64,000 nucleotides of DNA from Prosthecodimorpha staleyi. Lineage in GTDB: Bacteria; Pseudomonadota; Alphaproteobacteria; Rhizobiales; Ancalomicrobiaceae. Under the pieces are notes generated by a model. The model was not told the DNA's origin. It saw only the letters and a list, made by a program, of their open reading frames with translations, and searched no databases. Where the stretch lies: assembly GCF_018729455.1 (NCBI RefSeq), contig NZ_JAHHZF010000012.1, forward strand, positions 179,649 through 243,648, written 5' to 3'. Position 1 is the first letter of the stretch; each line of letters starts with the position of its first letter. Positions 61,945-64,000 of this stretch are shown here, in pieces. A program made the translations under genes and the position numbers.

Positions 61945-63360
61945 CTAGCGCCGCCGCGAGACCCGCATCGGGATGCCATGCCGCGCGCGCAGCGTGATGC
62001 GCTGGGTCGGCTCGATCCGAGCGCCTTCGACGAGATCGAAGCGGTGGTCACGCAAGGCGTTGGCCAGCACGACGACCGCCTCCTGCAGCGCGAAGACGGA
62101 GCCGATGCAGACGCGCGGACCGGCGCCGAACGGCAGATAGGCATAGCGCGGGATCAAATCGCGCCGGCCCGGCAGGAAGCGGCCCGGATCGAACAGGCCG
62201 GGATCGGACCACAGGCGCTGATGGCGATGGATGATCCAGGGCACGATCATCACGATGGTGCCCGCCTTGACGGGCCGGCCGCCGATCACGTCGTCCTTGA
62301 CCGCCGCGCGACCGAGGAAGGGGGCCGACGGATAGAGCCGCATCGCCTCTTCGATGGCCGCCCGGGTCAGGACCAGATCGGCGACCGTCTCGGCCGTCAC
62401 CGGCCCCGCGCCGAGCACGCTGTCGATCTCGGCCTCGACCGCCGCCCGCACGTCCGGCGCACCGGAGAGAAGGAGCAGCGTCCAGGCGAGCGCACCGGCG
62501 GTGGTCTCGTGGCCGGCACCGATGAAGGTCAGGACGTTGTCGCGCACCTCGCGGTTGGACAGGCCGATGCCGGTCTCCCGGTCGGCCGCATCGAGCAGCA
62601 GCGCAAGCAGGTCGCGAATCTCGCCCTCCCCCGTTCCGGCGGCCCCGGCCGCGAGCCGGGCGCGCCGCTCGGCGACCATCCGGTCGACCATGTCGCCGAT
62701 GAAGCGGCGCGAGCGATGCGCCCTCAGCGCGCGCCAAGTCGGGATCCAGGACGGCAGGCCGAACAGATCGAGCAGCGAGACCCCACCGGCGCCCTCGATG
62801 AAGGCGTTGGAGTGTCGCGACAGTTCGGCCAGCGGCACGCCGAAGCCCTCGCGGAAGAGCGTCCGCTCGAGCACGTCGAGCGCGATCGCGCTCATCATCG
62901 GCGCGGCATCGATGACCGAGCCCTCGGGCAGGGCGGCCAGCCGGCGGGCTCCGGCGGCAGCGGCCTCCACCATGGCCGGCAGGAAGCCGCCGACCGCGCG
63001 CGGTGCGAAGAGCGGCGCCAGGATCCGCCGCTGCGCCCGCCAGGCCTGTCCTTCCGCAGCGAACAGGCCGAGCCCGATCGTCCGGGTCAGGATGCGCTTC
63101 TGCAGATCGTCGCGGAGATAGTTGGCCTCGTTGTCGACCAGGACATGGCGGATGCCCTCCGGGTCGTTGATGATCAGCCGCGGCCCGAGCAGCCGGCCGT
63201 CGATCTGGATATAGAGCTCCTCGAACTGTGCCTGGGTCCAGATGGTCAGCGGATTGTCGGTCAGCGCGCGGATATACTGGCGCGGCTTGAGCGGTGCGGC
63301 ATGGGGCACCGGCGCCGGAGGCCGATAGGCGGCGACGAAGGGCAGGCTGGCCGCGGTCAT
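61945..63360 (-). CDS. cytochrome P450
   Basis: This 471-residue monooxygenase has all P450 landmarks: the oxygen-binding I-helix GAGHETTAGAL, the K-helix EEAMR (E-x-x-R), and the heme loop PFGAGPRVCIG with Cys418. Sequence resembles CYP102/CYP4-like bacterial fatty-acid hydroxylases more than camphor-type P450s, from pattern only. No reductase or ferredoxin gene is adjacent. ATG 63360 (MTAASLPF) was chosen. Confidence 0.94.
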   Translation of the reverse strand: MTAASLPFVAAYRPPAPVPHAAPLKPRQYIRALTDNPLTIWTQAQFEELYIQIDGRLLGPRLIINDPEGIRHVLVDNEANYLRDDLQKRILTRTIGLGLFAAEGQAWRAQRRILAPLFAPRAVGGFLPAMVEAAAAGARRLAALPEGSVIDAAPMMSAIALDVLERTLFREGFGVPLAELSRHSNAFIEGAGGVSLLDLFGLPSWIPTWRALRAHRSRRFIGDMVDRMVAERRARLAAGAAGTGEGEIRDLLALLLDAADRETGIGLSNREVRDNVLTFIGAGHETTAGALAWTLLLLSGAPDVRAAVEAEIDSVLGAGPVTAETVADLVLTRAAIEEAMRLYPSAPFLGRAAVKDDVIGGRPVKAGTIVMIVPWIIHRHQRLWSDPGLFDPGRFLPGRRDLIPRYAYLPFGAGPRVCIGSVFALQEAVVVLANALRDHRFDLVEGARIEPTQRITLRARHGIPMRVSRRR

Positions 63361-63540
63361 GGGACGCTCCGGTTCGGATGGGGATACCACATCTAGCCGT
63401 CCGACGCGGCGCCATCATGGCGAAGCGAAGGCATATCGGGACGGTCATTCCGGCGGCCAGTATCAAACGGTATCGCACCCTCCCCCGAGAACATCGACGG
63501 CCCGCACGGCATCACCCGACGCATCACCTGGCCGCCGCAG

Positions 63541-63755
63541 GCCGGCCCCGCATCTCGCGGCGCTTTGGCGCGATACCTCGGGAGGATTGTCGATCTCGCG
63601 GCGCATCCCCGGCCGGAGCGCCAGCGGAGAGCCGGGGCCCACTCTCATCCCGACTTGCCTCAGGACACCGCATCTATGCGTGATCTTGACGCCGCTGCGG
63701 TGCGAGTGGGTCCCGGATCGGCGGCCCTTCGGGCCTTGTCCGGGATTGCGGTTTG
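63541..63755 (+). repeat. 215-bp intergenic repeat, copy A
   Basis: Aligns with 63786-64000 at a fixed offset of 245 bp, nearly identical in its 3' 100 bases and with scattered changes in its first 60. It ends in a nested stem-loop (63711-63717 with 63739-63745 around 63723-63735). Confidence 0.85.
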
Positions 63756-63785
63756 GGAGGGATGGCGAGGAACGGGATGCCGCGG

Positions 63786-64000
63786 GCCGGCCCCGCATCT
63801 CGCGGCGCTTCGCCGCGATACCTCGAGATGATTGTCGATCTCCCAACGCATCCCCGGCCGGAGCGCCAGCGCAGAGCCGGGGCCCACTCTCATCCCGACT
63901 TGCCGCACGGTACTCCGTTTGTTCGTGATCTTGACGCCGCTGCGGTGCGAGTGGGTCCCGGATCGGCGGCCCTTCGGGCCTTGTCCGGGATTGCGGTTTG
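63786..64000 (+). repeat. 215-bp intergenic repeat, copy B (runs off window)
   Basis: Second copy of the repeat at 63541-63755, separated from it by a 30-bp spacer. It reaches the window edge, so more copies may follow. No gene is supported in 63361-64000. Confidence 0.85.

Overview
The window is high-GC DNA from an alphaproteobacterium, most probably of the order Hyphomicrobiales (Rhizobiales). The gene content points there: an aapJQMP general amino-acid ABC transporter in rhizobial order, a DUF1849/EipB envelope protein, a DUF1489 protein, a PhaR-style phasin promoter, adjacent clpS-clpA and a complete cpaBC-cpaE-tadABCD pilus block. No tRNA, rRNA, CRISPR array, integrase or intact insertion sequence was seen, and the genus cannot be fixed from the sequence.

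Layout. 1-4.4 kb: two tandem paralogous secreted proteins of unknown function, the first cut by the window edge, then a periplasmic M15-like peptidase. 4.4-8 kb: a three-gene operon (HAD-UbiA fusion, DprE1-like oxidase, DprE2-like reductase) expected to make polyprenyl-phosphoryl-arabinofuranose. 8-12.4 kb: aspS and a sterol-desaturase-family hydroxylase, separated by a small islet (parD antitoxin with a parE stump, HNH mini-protein, SUKH immunity protein) bracketed by 44-bp direct repeats. 12.5-18.7 kb: rnd, eipB, a RidA protein, a glycerophosphodiesterase and a FemAB-like acyltransferase. 19-20.9 kb: an RNA ligase and an HD-phosphoesterase/polynucleotide-kinase fusion, a compact RNA end-healing and sealing module. 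21-29.7 kb: a HIT protein, two consecutive azlCD pairs, a VOC protein, ddl, clpS-clpA and a phasin. 30-40 kb: a SPOR-tailed D,D-carboxypeptidase, a VWA/DnaJ pair, panC, a sulfotransferase-like protein, a GST and two rhodaneses. 40-48 kb: a cassette of solute-binding protein, dicarboxylate symporter and Asp/Glu racemase, then aapJQMP, whose aapP carries a 5-bp tandem duplication that shifts its last codons out of frame. 48-50.3 kb: a BASS-type transporter, an AT-rich foreign-looking stretch and an ArsR-type regulator. 50.7-59.2 kb: Tad/Cpa pilus assembly genes in two transcription units. 59.5-64 kb: a degenerate nuclease-like protein, a class III aminotransferase, a cytochrome P450 and a 245-bp-period intergenic repeat running off the end.

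The genes are mostly chromosomal housekeeping (cell wall, proteolysis, translation, amino-acid uptake). The accessory character is concentrated at 9.9-11.25 kb, 18.97-20.9 kb, 40-42.8 kb and 49.4-50 kb. The most distinctive modules are the RNA-repair pair, the repeat-bounded toxin/immunity islet, the arabinofuranosyl-donor operon and the symporter/racemase cassette with its own binding protein.
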